Assembly (NCBI GenBank): GCA_041545745.1
Contig: CP168152.1
Coordinates: 3,966,001 to 4,030,000 of the forward strand
Reading direction: 5' to 3'
DNA length: 64,000 bases
DNA from: Stenotrophomonas indicatrix
Lineage (GTDB): Bacteria; Pseudomonadota; Gammaproteobacteria; Xanthomonadales; Xanthomonadaceae
Shown here: piece by piece, positions 55,806 through 64,000 of the stretch
Layout: the number at the start of each line of letters is the position of its first letter
Position numbering within the stretch: position 1 is the first letter of the stretch
Program-made: the position numbers and the translations under genes
Notes under the pieces: model-generated
Seen by the model: only the letters and a program-made list of their open reading frames with translations
The model's database searches: none
Told to the model about the DNA's origin: nothing

Positions 55806-56624
55806 ATGCGCTCCGTCCCCACCCTGCTCGCCCTCTCGCTTCTCGCCGCCGGCGCGTCGTTCGCCTCCGCCGCCCATGCCGCCGAAGGCGATGACCGCTT
55901 CGCCCTGCGCCTGGGTGCGATGAACATCGACTCGGACAATACCCTGCGCGGCAACACCAACGTCGCCGGCCAGGACATCGGCTTCTCCGAGGACTTCAAG
56001 CTGGGTGGCAAGGAATGGGAGCCGCGTATCGACGGCATGTTCCGCATCAGCAACCGCCAGCGCCTGCTGTTCAACTACTTCAAGTACGACAAGGACCGCC
56101 GCGAGACGCTCGGCCAGGATATTTCCTTCGGCAACGTCAACGTGCCGGCCGACAGCTTCGTCAAGGCCGAGCTGAAGTACCAGGTGGCCAGCCTGGTGTA
56201 TGACTACTCGGTGGTGGACACCGAGAAGTTCGACCTCGGCCTGCAGCTGGGTGCCGAGTACGCGAAGGTCAGCACCAAGGGCTACGCTGACCTGGGCACG
56301 GTGTACGAAGGCCAGTTCCTGGACGAGAAGACCGACGGTGTGGCGCCGGTGGTCGGTGCACGCCTGAGCTTCACCCCGTCCGAAAAGTGGATGATCACCC
56401 TGCAGGGCCAGTACCTCAACACGCGCTGGGGCAGCTTCGACGACTACAAGGGCGACCTCAGCCGCGCCAACGCGATCGTCGATTACCGCTTCACCGACAA
56501 CTTCGGCGTGTTCGCCGGCTACGACTGGTTCAAGCTGGATGCGGACAAGAAGGGCAGCGACGGCACCATCGGCCTGAAGCAGGAATTCAAGGGCCCGGTG
56601 GCCGGTATCAGCGTCACCTTCTAA
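55806..56624 (+). CDS. OmpW-like outer-membrane beta-barrel protein
   Basis: A 272-residue exported protein (signal peptide ending ...AAHAA). Alternating beta-strand pattern and a terminal aromatic (GISVTF) indicate an outer-membrane barrel. RFALRLGAMNIDSDNTLRGN and FGVFAGYDWFKLDADKKG are typical of a conserved barrel family in Xanthomonadales; ligand unknown. Followed by its own terminator. Confidence 0.8.
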   Translation: MRSVPTLLALSLLAAGASFASAAHAAEGDDRFALRLGAMNIDSDNTLRGNTNVAGQDIGFSEDFKLGGKEWEPRIDGMFRISNRQRLLFNYFKYDKDRRETLGQDISFGNVNVPADSFVKAELKYQVASLVYDYSVVDTEKFDLGLQLGAEYAKVSTKGYADLGTVYEGQFLDEKTDGVAPVVGARLSFTPSEKWMITLQGQYLNTRWGSFDDYKGDLSRANAIVDYRFTDNFGVFAGYDWFKLDADKKGSDGTIGLKQEFKGPVAGISVTF

Positions 56625-56657
56625 GCCCTGCGCCTCTTCCACAACTCTCTCTCCTGG

Positions 56658-56691
56658 CGCGGCCTCCGGAACATCGGGGGCCGCGTTTTTT
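56658..56691 (+). terminator. Intrinsic terminator of the barrel gene
   Basis: Stem CGCGGCC/GGCCGCG followed by T6. Confidence 0.85.
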
Positions 56692-56760
56692 GTGCTGTTG
56701 TTCCGTGCAGGGGCAAGAGCAGGATGGTCGAGCGCTGGAGGGAGAGGGGGCTGCGTGCGA

Positions 56761-56989
56761 ATGTCCCCCGGCGCCAGCCTGCGGCCGTCCCCTCCTCCTT
56801 TACTTCGCACCCACCCCCCTCTCCCTCCGCGTGTCAGGCATCCGGGCGGCTTTGGCACTGGCTCTCGACTGTCCGCAAGCCGAGCCGCTGCGCGGGTGGC
56901 AGGCGTTTCGACAAAGTAAAGGAGGAGGCGACCGCCGCAGGCGGACGACGGGGGACATTTGTCGAAATGCCTGCCGCCCGCGCAGCGGC
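56761..56989. repeat. Intergenic element with interleaved long inverted repeats
   Basis: Arm A (56761-56804) is an inverted copy of A' (56915-56958), 39 of 44 matching; arm B (56884-56915) is an inverted copy of B' (56958-56989), 30 of 32 matching. The order A-B-A'-B' means both stems cannot form fully in one strand except as a pseudoknot-like fold, so the RNA or DNA could switch between two structures. No gene is seen in it. Lies between the barrel terminator and the lpd terminator. Confidence 0.8.
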
Positions 56990-57022
56990 CCTACAGCTCG
57001 CAAAAATCCGGAACGGAGAAAC

Positions 57023-57053
57023 AAAAAAACCCCGGCAATGCCGAGGCTTTTTG
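57023..57053 (-). terminator. lpd terminator
   Basis: On the minus strand, stem CCTCGGC/GCCGGGG (one mismatch) with loop ATT, followed by T7, just after the lpd stop. Confidence 0.85.
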
Positions 57054-57073
57054 TTCGGGAAGGCGCGGGCGCC

Positions 57074-58882
57074 TTATTTCTTCTTCGGCATGTACAGATC
57101 GGTGATCGTGCCGTCGTAGATTTCCGAGGCCATCGCCACCGATTCGCTCAGCGTCGGGTGCGCGTGGATGGTGTGGCCGATATCTTCGGCTTCGGCACCC
57201 ATTTCGATTGCCAGGCCGATCTCGGCCAGCAGATCACCAGCATGCACGCCGACGATGGCACCACCGATGATGCGGTGGCTGTCTTCGTCGAAGATCAGCT
57301 TGGTGAAGCCCTCAGTGCGACCGATGCCGATCGCGCGGCCGCTGGCGGCCCACGGGAACTTGGCCACGCCGACCTTCAGGCCCTTGGCCTTGGCTTCGGT
57401 CTCGGTCACGCCGACCCAGGCGATTTCCGGGTTGGTGTAGGCCACCGACGGAATCACGCGGGCCACCCACTCCTTCTTGTGCCCGGCAGCCACTTCGGCC
57501 GCCAGCTTGCCCTCATGCGTGGCCTTGTGGGCCAGCATCGGGTTGCCGACGATATCGCCGATGGCAAAGATGTGCGGCACGTTGGTGCGCATCTGCCGGT
57601 CGACCGGAATGAAGCCGCGGTCGGTGACCTGCACGCCGGCCTTGTCCGCGTCGATCTTCTTGCCGTTCGGCGAGCGGCCCACGGCCACCAGCACGCGGTC
57701 GAAGGTGCCCTGTGCCAATGCCGGCGCCTGGCCTTCCTCGGCAGCCTCGAAGGTCACGGTGATGCCCTTGGCATCGGCGGTCACGCCGGAGGCCTTGGTC
57801 TTCAGGTGAACCTCGATGCCCTGCTTCTTCAGGCGGTCGGCCAGCGGCTTGACCAGGTCCTTGTCAGCGCCCGGCATCAGCTGGTCCATGAACTCGACCA
57901 CGGTGACCTTGCTGCCCAGCGCACCGTACACGGTGGCCATTTCCAGGCCGATGATGCCGCCACCGACGACCAGCAGCGAACCCGGCACTTCGGCCAGTTC
58001 CAGTGCGTCGGTGGAGTCCATCACGCGCTTGTCGTCCCACGGGAAGTTCGGCAGCTTCACCGCCTGCGAACCGGCGGCGATGATGCACTTCTGGAAGCGC
58101 AGCAGTTGGGTGCTGCCGTCTTCAGCCGTGATCAGCAGTTCGTTGGCCGACACGAACGTGCCAACGCCCTGCACGTTGCGGACCTTGCGCTGCTTGGCCA
58201 TGCCGGCCAGGCCCTTGGTCAGCTGGTTGACGACCTTTTCCTTGTACTGGCGCAGCTTGTCCAGGGTGATGGTCGGCTTGCCGAACTCGACGCCGAAATC
58301 ACCGGCGTGGGCGACTTCGTCGATCACCGCAGCGGCATGCAGCAGCGCCTTGGAGGGGATGCAGCCCACGTTGAGGCAGACGCCGCCGAGGCTGGCATAG
58401 CGCTCGACCAGCACGGTATCCAGGCCGACGTCGGCGGCGCGGAACGCGGCGGTGTAGCCGCCTGGGCCCGAGCCCAGCACGACCATTTCGCATTCGATGT
58501 CGGCGGCCTTGCCACTGGCCAGCGCTGGCTTCGGTGCGGCAGGCTCGGCCGGGGCGCGGTGCGACGGGGTCACCGGCGGCTTGCTGGCCGGAGCGGCTGC
58601 AGCCGGGGCCGGCGCAGCGGCCTTGGCCGGCGCTTCAGCGGCGCCCTCGGTCTCCAGCAGCACGACAACCGCGCCTTCGGACAGGGTGTCGCCCAGCTTG
58701 ACCTTGATTTCCTTGACCACGCCGGCAGCCGAGGACGGCACTTCCAGGGTGGCCTTGTCCGACTCCAGGGTCACCAGACCCTGGTCTTTCTTCACCGTAT
58801 CGCCAACGGCGACCAGCACTTCGATCACCGGTACATCGCTGTAATCGCCGATGTCGGGAACCTTGATTTCAATCGTGGCCAT
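57074..58882 (-). CDS. lpdA: Dihydrolipoyl dehydrogenase with N-terminal lipoyl domain
   Basis: A 602-residue E3 of pyruvate dehydrogenase. Residues 1-80 form a lipoyl domain (lipoyl Lys43 in LESDKAT), then an Ala/Pro linker, then the flavoenzyme: FAD motif GSGPGGYTAAFRAAD, redox disulfide in GGVCLNVGCIPSK, NAD motif VVGGGIIGLE and C-terminal catalytic HAHPTLSE. The fused lipoyl domain is usual in the Neisseria/Xanthomonas type of E3. Follows aceF by 107 bp. Confidence 0.94.
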   Translation of the reverse strand: MATIEIKVPDIGDYSDVPVIEVLVAVGDTVKKDQGLVTLESDKATLEVPSSAAGVVKEIKVKLGDTLSEGAVVVLLETEGAAEAPAKAAAPAPAAAAPASKPPVTPSHRAPAEPAAPKPALASGKAADIECEMVVLGSGPGGYTAAFRAADVGLDTVLVERYASLGGVCLNVGCIPSKALLHAAAVIDEVAHAGDFGVEFGKPTITLDKLRQYKEKVVNQLTKGLAGMAKQRKVRNVQGVGTFVSANELLITAEDGSTQLLRFQKCIIAAGSQAVKLPNFPWDDKRVMDSTDALELAEVPGSLLVVGGGIIGLEMATVYGALGSKVTVVEFMDQLMPGADKDLVKPLADRLKKQGIEVHLKTKASGVTADAKGITVTFEAAEEGQAPALAQGTFDRVLVAVGRSPNGKKIDADKAGVQVTDRGFIPVDRQMRTNVPHIFAIGDIVGNPMLAHKATHEGKLAAEVAAGHKKEWVARVIPSVAYTNPEIAWVGVTETEAKAKGLKVGVAKFPWAASGRAIGIGRTEGFTKLIFDEDSHRIIGGAIVGVHAGDLLAEIGLAIEMGAEAEDIGHTIHAHPTLSESVAMASEIYDGTITDLYMPKKK

Positions 58883-58989
58883 GGTGGGTTTTCCTCGTGC
58901 CCGACCGGCGTGGCCGGTGGGCTGTCACTGCGTTTCGACAGGCGGCCGCGCCAGGGGCAGCGGCCGCACGGTGGGGGCGAAGCGGTGCC

Positions 58990-60702
58990 TTACAGCAGCA
59001 CGCGGCGCATGTCGGCCAGCACCTGCGAGAGGTACGTGGTGAAGCGTGCGGCCAGGGCGCCATCGATGACGCGGTGGTCGTAGCTCAGCGACAGCGGCAG
59101 CATCAGCTTCGGTGCGAATTCCTTGCCGTTCCAGACCGGCTGGATGGACGACTTGGAGACGCCGAGGATGGCCACTTCCGGTGCATTGACGATCGGGGTG
59201 AACGCAGTGCCGCCGATGCCGCCCAGCGAGCTGATCGAGAAGCAGCCGCCGCTCATGTCGGCCGGGCCCAGCTTGCCGTCGCGCGCCTTCCTGGCCAGCT
59301 CGCCGGTTTCCTGCGCGATCTGCACCACGCCCTTCTTGTCGACATCGCGGATGACCGGAACGACCAGGCCGTTCGGGGTATCGGCCGCGAAACCGATGTT
59401 GAAGTACTTCTTCAGGGTCAGGTTCTCGCCGCTGGCATCCAGCGAAGCGTTGAACTCCGGGAACTGCTTCAGCGCCGCAGCGCTGGCCTTGATCAGGAAG
59501 GCGAGCATGGTCAGCTTGATGCCGGCCTTCTCGTTCTCCTTGTTCAGCGCCACGCGCAGGCCTTCCAGGTCGGTGATGTCGGCCTGCTCGAACTGGGTGA
59601 CGTGCGGGATCATCGCCCAGTTGCGGGCCAGGTTCGCACCGGAGATCTTCTTGATGCGCGACAGCGGCTGCACTTCAACGTCGCCGAACTTGCTGAAATC
59701 GACCTTCGGCCACGGCAGCAGGTTGAGGCCACCGCCGGCGGCCACGGTACCACCGGCAGCCACCGGGGCGCCGCCGCTGAGCGCGGCCTTGACGAACTTC
59801 TGCACGTCGGCCTTGGTGATGCGGCCGCCCTTCTCGCTGCCGCTGACCTGCAGCAGGTCGACACCCAGCTCACGGGCGAACACACGCACCACCGGCGACG
59901 CGTAGGGCACCTTGGCCGGCAGCACGCCATCGGCGTTGAACTGCACCGGCGGGCTGCTCGGCGCGCCGGCCGAGGGGGCGCTGGCGATCTCGCGGGCGGC
60001 CAGCTTGTCCGGCTGTGCCGGCACGGCGACTGGCTCGACCTTGGTGGCCGTCTCGGCGGCGGCCGGGGCGGCAGCGGCGGCGGCCTTGCTCGGGGCCGGG
60101 GCGGCAGCGCCTTCGGCTTCGATGATGGCGACCACGTTGCCCTGCGACAGATTGTCGCCGACCTTGACCTTGATCTCCTTGACCACGCCGGCGACCGACG
60201 ACGGCACTTCCATGGTGGCCTTGTCGCTTTCCAGCGTGACCAGACCCTGGTCTTTCTTCACCGTATCGCCCACGGCGACCAGCACTTCGATGACCGGAAT
60301 ACCGCTGTAGTCGCCGATATCCGGCACCAGCGCTTCAACCGCGCCGCCGCTGGCAGCGGGGGCGGCCGGGGCGGGAGCGGCCTGGGTGGCGGCCGCCGGA
60401 GCAGCGGCCTTGGCCGGAGCCGGAGCAGCGGCAGCAGCGGCCGGCTGGGCAGCCTCGCCGTCGGCCACTTCGATCAGCGCCACGACCTTGCCTTCGGACA
60501 GGCTGTCGCCCAGCTTGACCTTGATTTCCTTGACCACGCCGGCCACCGAGGACGGTACCTCCATGGTCGCTTTATCGCTTTCCAGCGTGACCAGGCCCTG
60601 GTCCTTCTTCACCGTATCGCCGACGGCAACAAGCACCTCGATTACCGGGATATCGCTGTAGTCACCGATATCGGGGACACGTGCTTCCTTGATTTCGGCC
60701 AT
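58990..60702 (-). CDS. aceF: Dihydrolipoyl acetyltransferase E2 of pyruvate dehydrogenase
   Basis: A 570-residue E2. Two lipoyl domains (about 1-80 with Lys44, and about 120-200), Ala/Pro-rich hinges, a peripheral subunit-binding domain (about 265-300; ASPVVRVFARELGVDL), and the C-terminal acyltransferase with catalytic SYDHRVIDGA. ATG at 60702; upstream extension rejected. Cotranscribed with lpdA. The E1 gene aceE is not adjacent: upstream is a DNA glycosylase gene. Confidence 0.95.
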   Translation of the reverse strand: MAEIKEARVPDIGDYSDIPVIEVLVAVGDTVKKDQGLVTLESDKATMEVPSSVAGVVKEIKVKLGDSLSEGKVVALIEVADGEAAQPAAAAAAPAPAKAAAPAAATQAAPAPAAPAASGGAVEALVPDIGDYSGIPVIEVLVAVGDTVKKDQGLVTLESDKATMEVPSSVAGVVKEIKVKVGDNLSQGNVVAIIEAEGAAAPAPSKAAAAAAPAAAETATKVEPVAVPAQPDKLAAREIASAPSAGAPSSPPVQFNADGVLPAKVPYASPVVRVFARELGVDLLQVSGSEKGGRITKADVQKFVKAALSGGAPVAAGGTVAAGGGLNLLPWPKVDFSKFGDVEVQPLSRIKKISGANLARNWAMIPHVTQFEQADITDLEGLRVALNKENEKAGIKLTMLAFLIKASAAALKQFPEFNASLDASGENLTLKKYFNIGFAADTPNGLVVPVIRDVDKKGVVQIAQETGELARKARDGKLGPADMSGGCFSISSLGGIGGTAFTPIVNAPEVAILGVSKSSIQPVWNGKEFAPKLMLPLSLSYDHRVIDGALAARFTTYLSQVLADMRRVLL

Positions 60703-60815
60703 GGGGAGAACTCCGGCAATCTGGTGTAGGGAAACGTCTATTGTGCGGCCAGCGGGGGCCTGCGCCAACCGTTACAGGTGTTTTCAGTACGCACGCAGCC
60801 GGGACACGCTGTTGC

Positions 60816-61385
60816 TCATGGCTCGCCGGCGCTTCCAGTCGGTAGCGTATTGTCCCGTCGATGTCCGCTTGATGTCGCCAGTGCGAGGGCCACCTGCTGC
60901 CAGGCCTGGCGCAGGCGCGGCAACGACCATGCTGCATTGGCTGGACTGGTGGACGGCAGCGCCAACACATTGGGCGACGTGGCCAGCTGCGGCTGCACCC
61001 AGCGCTGGAAGGCCCGCATCGCAGCGCCGCCATTGCAGCCGATCAGTTGCAGGTCAGGCAACGTGGCGATCAGTGCGGGAAGTGCATTGGCCACTTCCGT
61101 GCCACGCACGATGTCCGCATCCAGGCTGCCGCGTCGTTCGCAGCGGCCGATCACATCCCACAGGCCGACACCATTGACGGCCAGCGCCTGCAGTCGCTGC
61201 GCATACGGCAACGACGGATCGAAGCCGCACAGATCGCCGAGCAAGGGCCAGAAGCGATTGCGTGGGTGGGCGTAGTAATGCTGTGCCTGCAACGACGCAA
61301 TACCGGGCATAGAACCCAGCAGCAACACCCGGCAATCCGTGTTCACCTGCGCAGGCAGGCCGATGCACAACGTTGCGGCGCTCAC
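60816..61385 (-). CDS. DNA-deoxyinosine (hypoxanthine) glycosylase, UDG family 6
   Basis: A 189-residue protein. LLLGSMPGIASLQAQHYYAHPRN-like start (GSMPG, YYAHPRNRFW) and a C-terminal LPSTSPANA motif fit the hypoxanthine-DNA glycosylase branch of the uracil glycosylase superfamily, which removes deaminated adenine. GTG at 61385 is chosen because GGAG lies six bases upstream; an ATG at 61430 would add 15 residues but no good ribosome site. Confidence 0.8.
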   Translation of the reverse strand: MSAATLCIGLPAQVNTDCRVLLLGSMPGIASLQAQHYYAHPRNRFWPLLGDLCGFDPSLPYAQRLQALAVNGVGLWDVIGRCERRGSLDADIVRGTEVANALPALIATLPDLQLIGCNGGAAMRAFQRWVQPQLATSPNVLALPSTSPANAAWSLPRLRQAWQQVALALATSSGHRRDNTLPTGSAGEP

Positions 61386-61448
61386 ATCTTCTCCAACTGC
61401 ATGAATATTCCGGAAGGGCACAAACCGCATGGAAACAGGGATTTCGCG

Positions 61449-61463
61449 CTGTTCGCTGAACAG
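61449..61463. promoter_or_regulatory. Perfect 15-bp palindrome, possible operator
   Basis: CTGTTCGCTGAACAG is an exact inverted repeat (arms CTGTTC/GAACAG around GCT) in the region between the divergent glycosylase and ompW-like genes. Which regulator would bind is unknown. Confidence 0.4.
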
Positions 61464-61571
61464 TGCGAACTAATTTTTAACGCGCGTCGGATTCGATTCA
61501 TGTTGGGGCGACTACGGTGTGCTCGCCCCGCAACCGGGGGCCCAAAACAAGAAACATTAGGAGATTCCCCC

Positions 61572-62207
61572 ATGCGCTCCATCCGTATCCTGAGCCTCGC
61601 CCTGCTGACCTCCGCCGCGTTCGCACCGGCTGCCTTCGCGCAGGACAGCAGCACCACCGATACCGCCTCGGGCAAGCATTTTGCCGTGGTTGGCGGCGTC
61701 TCGCTGCTGCAGCCGAAGAATGACCCGATCGACGGCATCAAGAAGGTCGATGGCGGCCCGGCACCGACCGTCAGCTTCAGCTACTACATCAACGACAACT
61801 GGGCCGTTGAACTGTGGGGCGCTGCAGACAAGTTCGACCACAAGGTGAAGGGCCCGGGCAATGCCCGCCTCGGCAGCGTCGAGCAGCAGCCGGTCGCACT
61901 GAGCGGCCAGTACCACTTCGGCCAGGCCGACAACGTGTTCCGTCCGTTCGTGGGCGTGGGCTACTTCCAGTCGGCTTTCAGCAATGAAACGCTGGCCGAC
62001 GGCAGCGACTCCGACATCCGCCTGAAGGATGCCAAGGGCGTGATCGGCACCGTCGGTGTGGACATGAACATCAACTCGACCTGGTTCGCCCGTGCCGACG
62101 CCCGCTACATGCGCTCGCGTCCGGACGTGAAGGTCGGCGGCGAGAAGATCGGCGAAGCGAAGATGGATCCGTGGACCGTCGGCTTCGGCATCGGCGCCCG
62201 CTTCTAA
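61572..62207 (+). CDS. ompW: OmpW family outer-membrane protein
   Basis: A 211-residue exported protein (signal peptide ends ...AAFAQ). GKHFAVVGGVSLLQPKNDP, YYINDNWAVELWGAADKFDH, and the C-terminal WTVGFGIGARF with terminal Phe are OmpW signatures; OmpW forms an eight-stranded barrel for small hydrophobic molecules. A good ribosome site (AGGAG) precedes the ATG. The 5' leader can form a GGGGCGA/TCGCCCC stem. Confidence 0.88.
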   Translation: MRSIRILSLALLTSAAFAPAAFAQDSSTTDTASGKHFAVVGGVSLLQPKNDPIDGIKKVDGGPAPTVSFSYYINDNWAVELWGAADKFDHKVKGPGNARLGSVEQQPVALSGQYHFGQADNVFRPFVGVGYFQSAFSNETLADGSDSDIRLKDAKGVIGTVGVDMNINSTWFARADARYMRSRPDVKVGGEKIGEAKMDPWTVGFGIGARF

Positions 62208-62232
62208 GCGCTTCTGCATCATTGTTGTACCG

Positions 62233-62256
62233 CGACGGGCCCTTCGGGGCCCGTCG
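62233..62256 (+). terminator. ompW terminator with UUCG loop
   Basis: Stem GACGGGCCC/GGGCCCGTC closed by the stable TTCG tetraloop, followed by a T-rich run. Confidence 0.75.
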
Positions 62257-62278
62257 TCGTTTCCGTCACCCGCATTAG

Positions 62279-62305
62279 GTAGAGTCGACTGCCAGTCGAC
62301 TCTAC
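62279..62305. repeat. SMAG repeat
   Basis: GTAG at one end and CTAC at the other around AGTCGACTGCCAGTCGACT, 23 bp before glpD. Confidence 0.75.
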
Positions 62306-62327
62306 ACAAACGGGATGCGGAGGCGCG

Positions 62328-63812
62328 ATGGACGAGGTCGACCTGCTGGTGATCGGCGGTGGCATCAACGGTGCCGGTATCGCCCGTGATGCCAGTGGCC
62401 GTGGCCTGAAGGTGCTGCTGTGCGAACAGCACGACCTCGCAGCGCACACCTCCAGCGCCAGCAGCAAGCTGATCCATGGCGGCCTGCGCTACTTGGAGCA
62501 GAGCGAGTTCGGCCTGGTGCGCAAGGCGCTGGGTGAGCGCGAGGTGGTGCGCCGGCAGGCGCCGTTCCTGGTGCGGCCGCTGTGTTTCGTGCTTCCGTGG
62601 CAACCGCACCTGCGGCCACGCTGGATGCTGCGCCTCGGCCTTTGGCTGTACGACCACCTGGGCCGGCGCAGCCCCGCCTTCCCTGCATCGCGCCGCATGG
62701 ATCTGCACGACGATCCGCTCGGCGCGCTGCTGTCGCCCCAGCTGCGGCAGGCCTTCAGCTATGCCGATGCGCAGGTGGATGATGCGCGGCTGGTCATCCT
62801 CAACGCGCTCGACGCTGCGCAACGGGGTGCGCGCATCCTGACCGGCACGCGCTGCGTGGATCTGCGACGCGGGCAGGGGCGCTGGCGCGTCGTGCTGGAA
62901 GACACATCCGGCCATCAGCAGACCGTGCAGGCACGGGCGGTGGCCAACGCCGCAGGCCCTTGGGCTGGCGGCCTGCTGGAGCGCATGCACGCCCGCAGCG
63001 GCGGACCCGCGCTGCGCCTGGTGCAGGGCAGCCACATCGTGCTGCGCCGCCCCTGGCCGAACGACAGGGCCTGCCTGCTGCAGCAGCCCGACGGCCGCGT
63101 GGTATTCCTGCTGCCCTTCCACGACCATCTGCTCGTCGGTACCACCGACACCGACTATCGCGGTGACCCCGCACGCTGCGGCGTGCTGCCTTCGGAGGTG
63201 GACTACCTGTGCAGCGCGGCCAACGGCTACCTGCGCGACCCGATCACACCTGCCGAGGTGGTCTGGCAGTTTGCTGGCGTGCGCCCGTTGCTGGCCGACC
63301 CGGACCCGCGCGCGGCGAAACTGAGCCGCGACTATCGCCTGCAACTGGACGCCGAGGGTGCGCCTGCGCTGCACGTGCTGGGCGGCAAGCTGACCACGTA
63401 CCGGGTGCTGGCCGAGGAAGCACTGGACCTGCTGCGCCCCTATCTGCCAGGCGCTGGCCCCGCCTGGACGGCGGCAGGCGACCCGCTGCCCGGCAGCGAC
63501 TGGGGCGATGCCGGGCAGGCACGCGAGCAACTACAGCAACAGGCCCCGTGGCTGCCGGAGACCATGGTGCGGCGCTGGGCAAGCGCCTATGGCAGCCGCA
63601 GCGTCGATCTGCTGCACGGCGCGAGCACCCTGCTCGATCTGGGCGAAGACTTTGGCGCTGGCCTGCACGCACGCGAGGTGGCGTTCCTGTGCGACCACGA
63701 GTGGGCCCGCAGCGCCGAGGATGTACTGTGGCGACGGAGCAAGCTGGGGCTGCAGATGGATGCGGCGCAGGCGGCACGGCTGCAGGCGTGGATGGATTCA
63801 CATTGCCGGTAA
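62328..63812 (+). CDS. glpD: Aerobic glycerol-3-phosphate dehydrogenase
   Basis: A 494-residue flavoprotein that oxidises glycerol-3-phosphate to dihydroxyacetone phosphate at the inner membrane, feeding quinone. FAD motif DLLVIGGGINGAGIARDASG at the N-terminus, SSASSKLIHGGLRYLE, and LLVGTTDTDYRGDP are typical. A ribosome site is weak (GGCG). Followed by glpK 63 bp later, a glycerol-use pair. Confidence 0.94.
   Translation: MDEVDLLVIGGGINGAGIARDASGRGLKVLLCEQHDLAAHTSSASSKLIHGGLRYLEQSEFGLVRKALGEREVVRRQAPFLVRPLCFVLPWQPHLRPRWMLRLGLWLYDHLGRRSPAFPASRRMDLHDDPLGALLSPQLRQAFSYADAQVDDARLVILNALDAAQRGARILTGTRCVDLRRGQGRWRVVLEDTSGHQQTVQARAVANAAGPWAGGLLERMHARSGGPALRLVQGSHIVLRRPWPNDRACLLQQPDGRVVFLLPFHDHLLVGTTDTDYRGDPARCGVLPSEVDYLCSAANGYLRDPITPAEVVWQFAGVRPLLADPDPRAAKLSRDYRLQLDAEGAPALHVLGGKLTTYRVLAEEALDLLRPYLPGAGPAWTAAGDPLPGSDWGDAGQAREQLQQQAPWLPETMVRRWASAYGSRSVDLLHGASTLLDLGEDFGAGLHAREVAFLCDHEWARSAEDVLWRRSKLGLQMDAAQAARLQAWMDSHCR

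Positions 63813-64000
<188 letters not shown>

Noticed and set aside
56387..59083. An 898-codon open frame on the plus strand
   Set aside because: It runs through a terminator, the palindromic element and antisense to lpdA; its composition (His/Gln/Arg/Gly-rich) is that of a shadow frame.

Overview
The window looks like a chromosomal segment of the Stenotrophomonas maltophilia complex (Gammaproteobacteria, Xanthomonadales). Coding DNA is GC-rich, the first full gene is recognisable as smeT (repressor of the SmeDEF multidrug pump), and the spaces between genes carry many short palindromes bounded by the tetranucleotide GTAG, the hallmark of the Stenotrophomonas SMAG repeats. No tRNA, rRNA or CRISPR array was found.

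Layout. 1-2.3 kb: start of smeD, the smeT/smeD control region, smeT, and a complete IS3-family element. 2.3-8 kb (minus strand): hslV-hslU protease, a small DUF3079 protein, and the block lptM-dapF-DUF484-xerC, then a YbaN-type membrane protein. 8-15 kb: two periplasmic S9 prolyl oligopeptidases, an aminotransferase, a small membrane protein and a lipocalin. 15-19.6 kb: metN-metI methionine importer without metQ, an EamA transporter, yajQ, and a GAF/Fis regulator that lacks an AAA+ domain. 20-29.7 kb: an aryl-alcohol/aldehyde dehydrogenase pair, DUF1415 plus SDR, oligopeptidase A, a Cds1-like PLP enzyme, glyoxalase I, a second VOC protein and a CBS-domain protein. 30-35 kb: a three-gene drug-efflux operon (outer-membrane factor, EmrA-like, EmrB-like) facing an AraC-type regulator. 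35-37 kb: glmS.

37.4-45.3 kb is the most distinctive locus: a MacA-like adaptor, a stand-alone ABC ATPase, two separate FtsX/MacB-type permeases, a secreted PDZ protein, a sigma-54 response regulator and its sensor kinase. In front of it lie a near-consensus -24/-12 promoter, a 12/13 match to the IHF consensus, and a strong palindrome suited to an enhancer-binding protein. The operon therefore probably encodes an envelope transporter controlled by its own two-component system.

45.3-55.4 kb: a roughly 450-bp multi-branched palindromic intergenic element, a GNAT acetyltransferase, glmU, a GtrA-like protein and the whole F1Fo ATP synthase operon (atpIBEFHAGDC) with a clear promoter and terminator. 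55.4-64 kb: a candidate small RNA ending in a strong intrinsic terminator, two outer-membrane beta-barrel genes, a second unusual palindromic element, lpd and aceF of pyruvate dehydrogenase, a DNA glycosylase, glpD and the start of glpK.

Most of the window is housekeeping. The accessory interest lies in the sigma-54 transporter locus, the efflux operon, the IS next to smeT, and a dense and varied set of intergenic palindromes.
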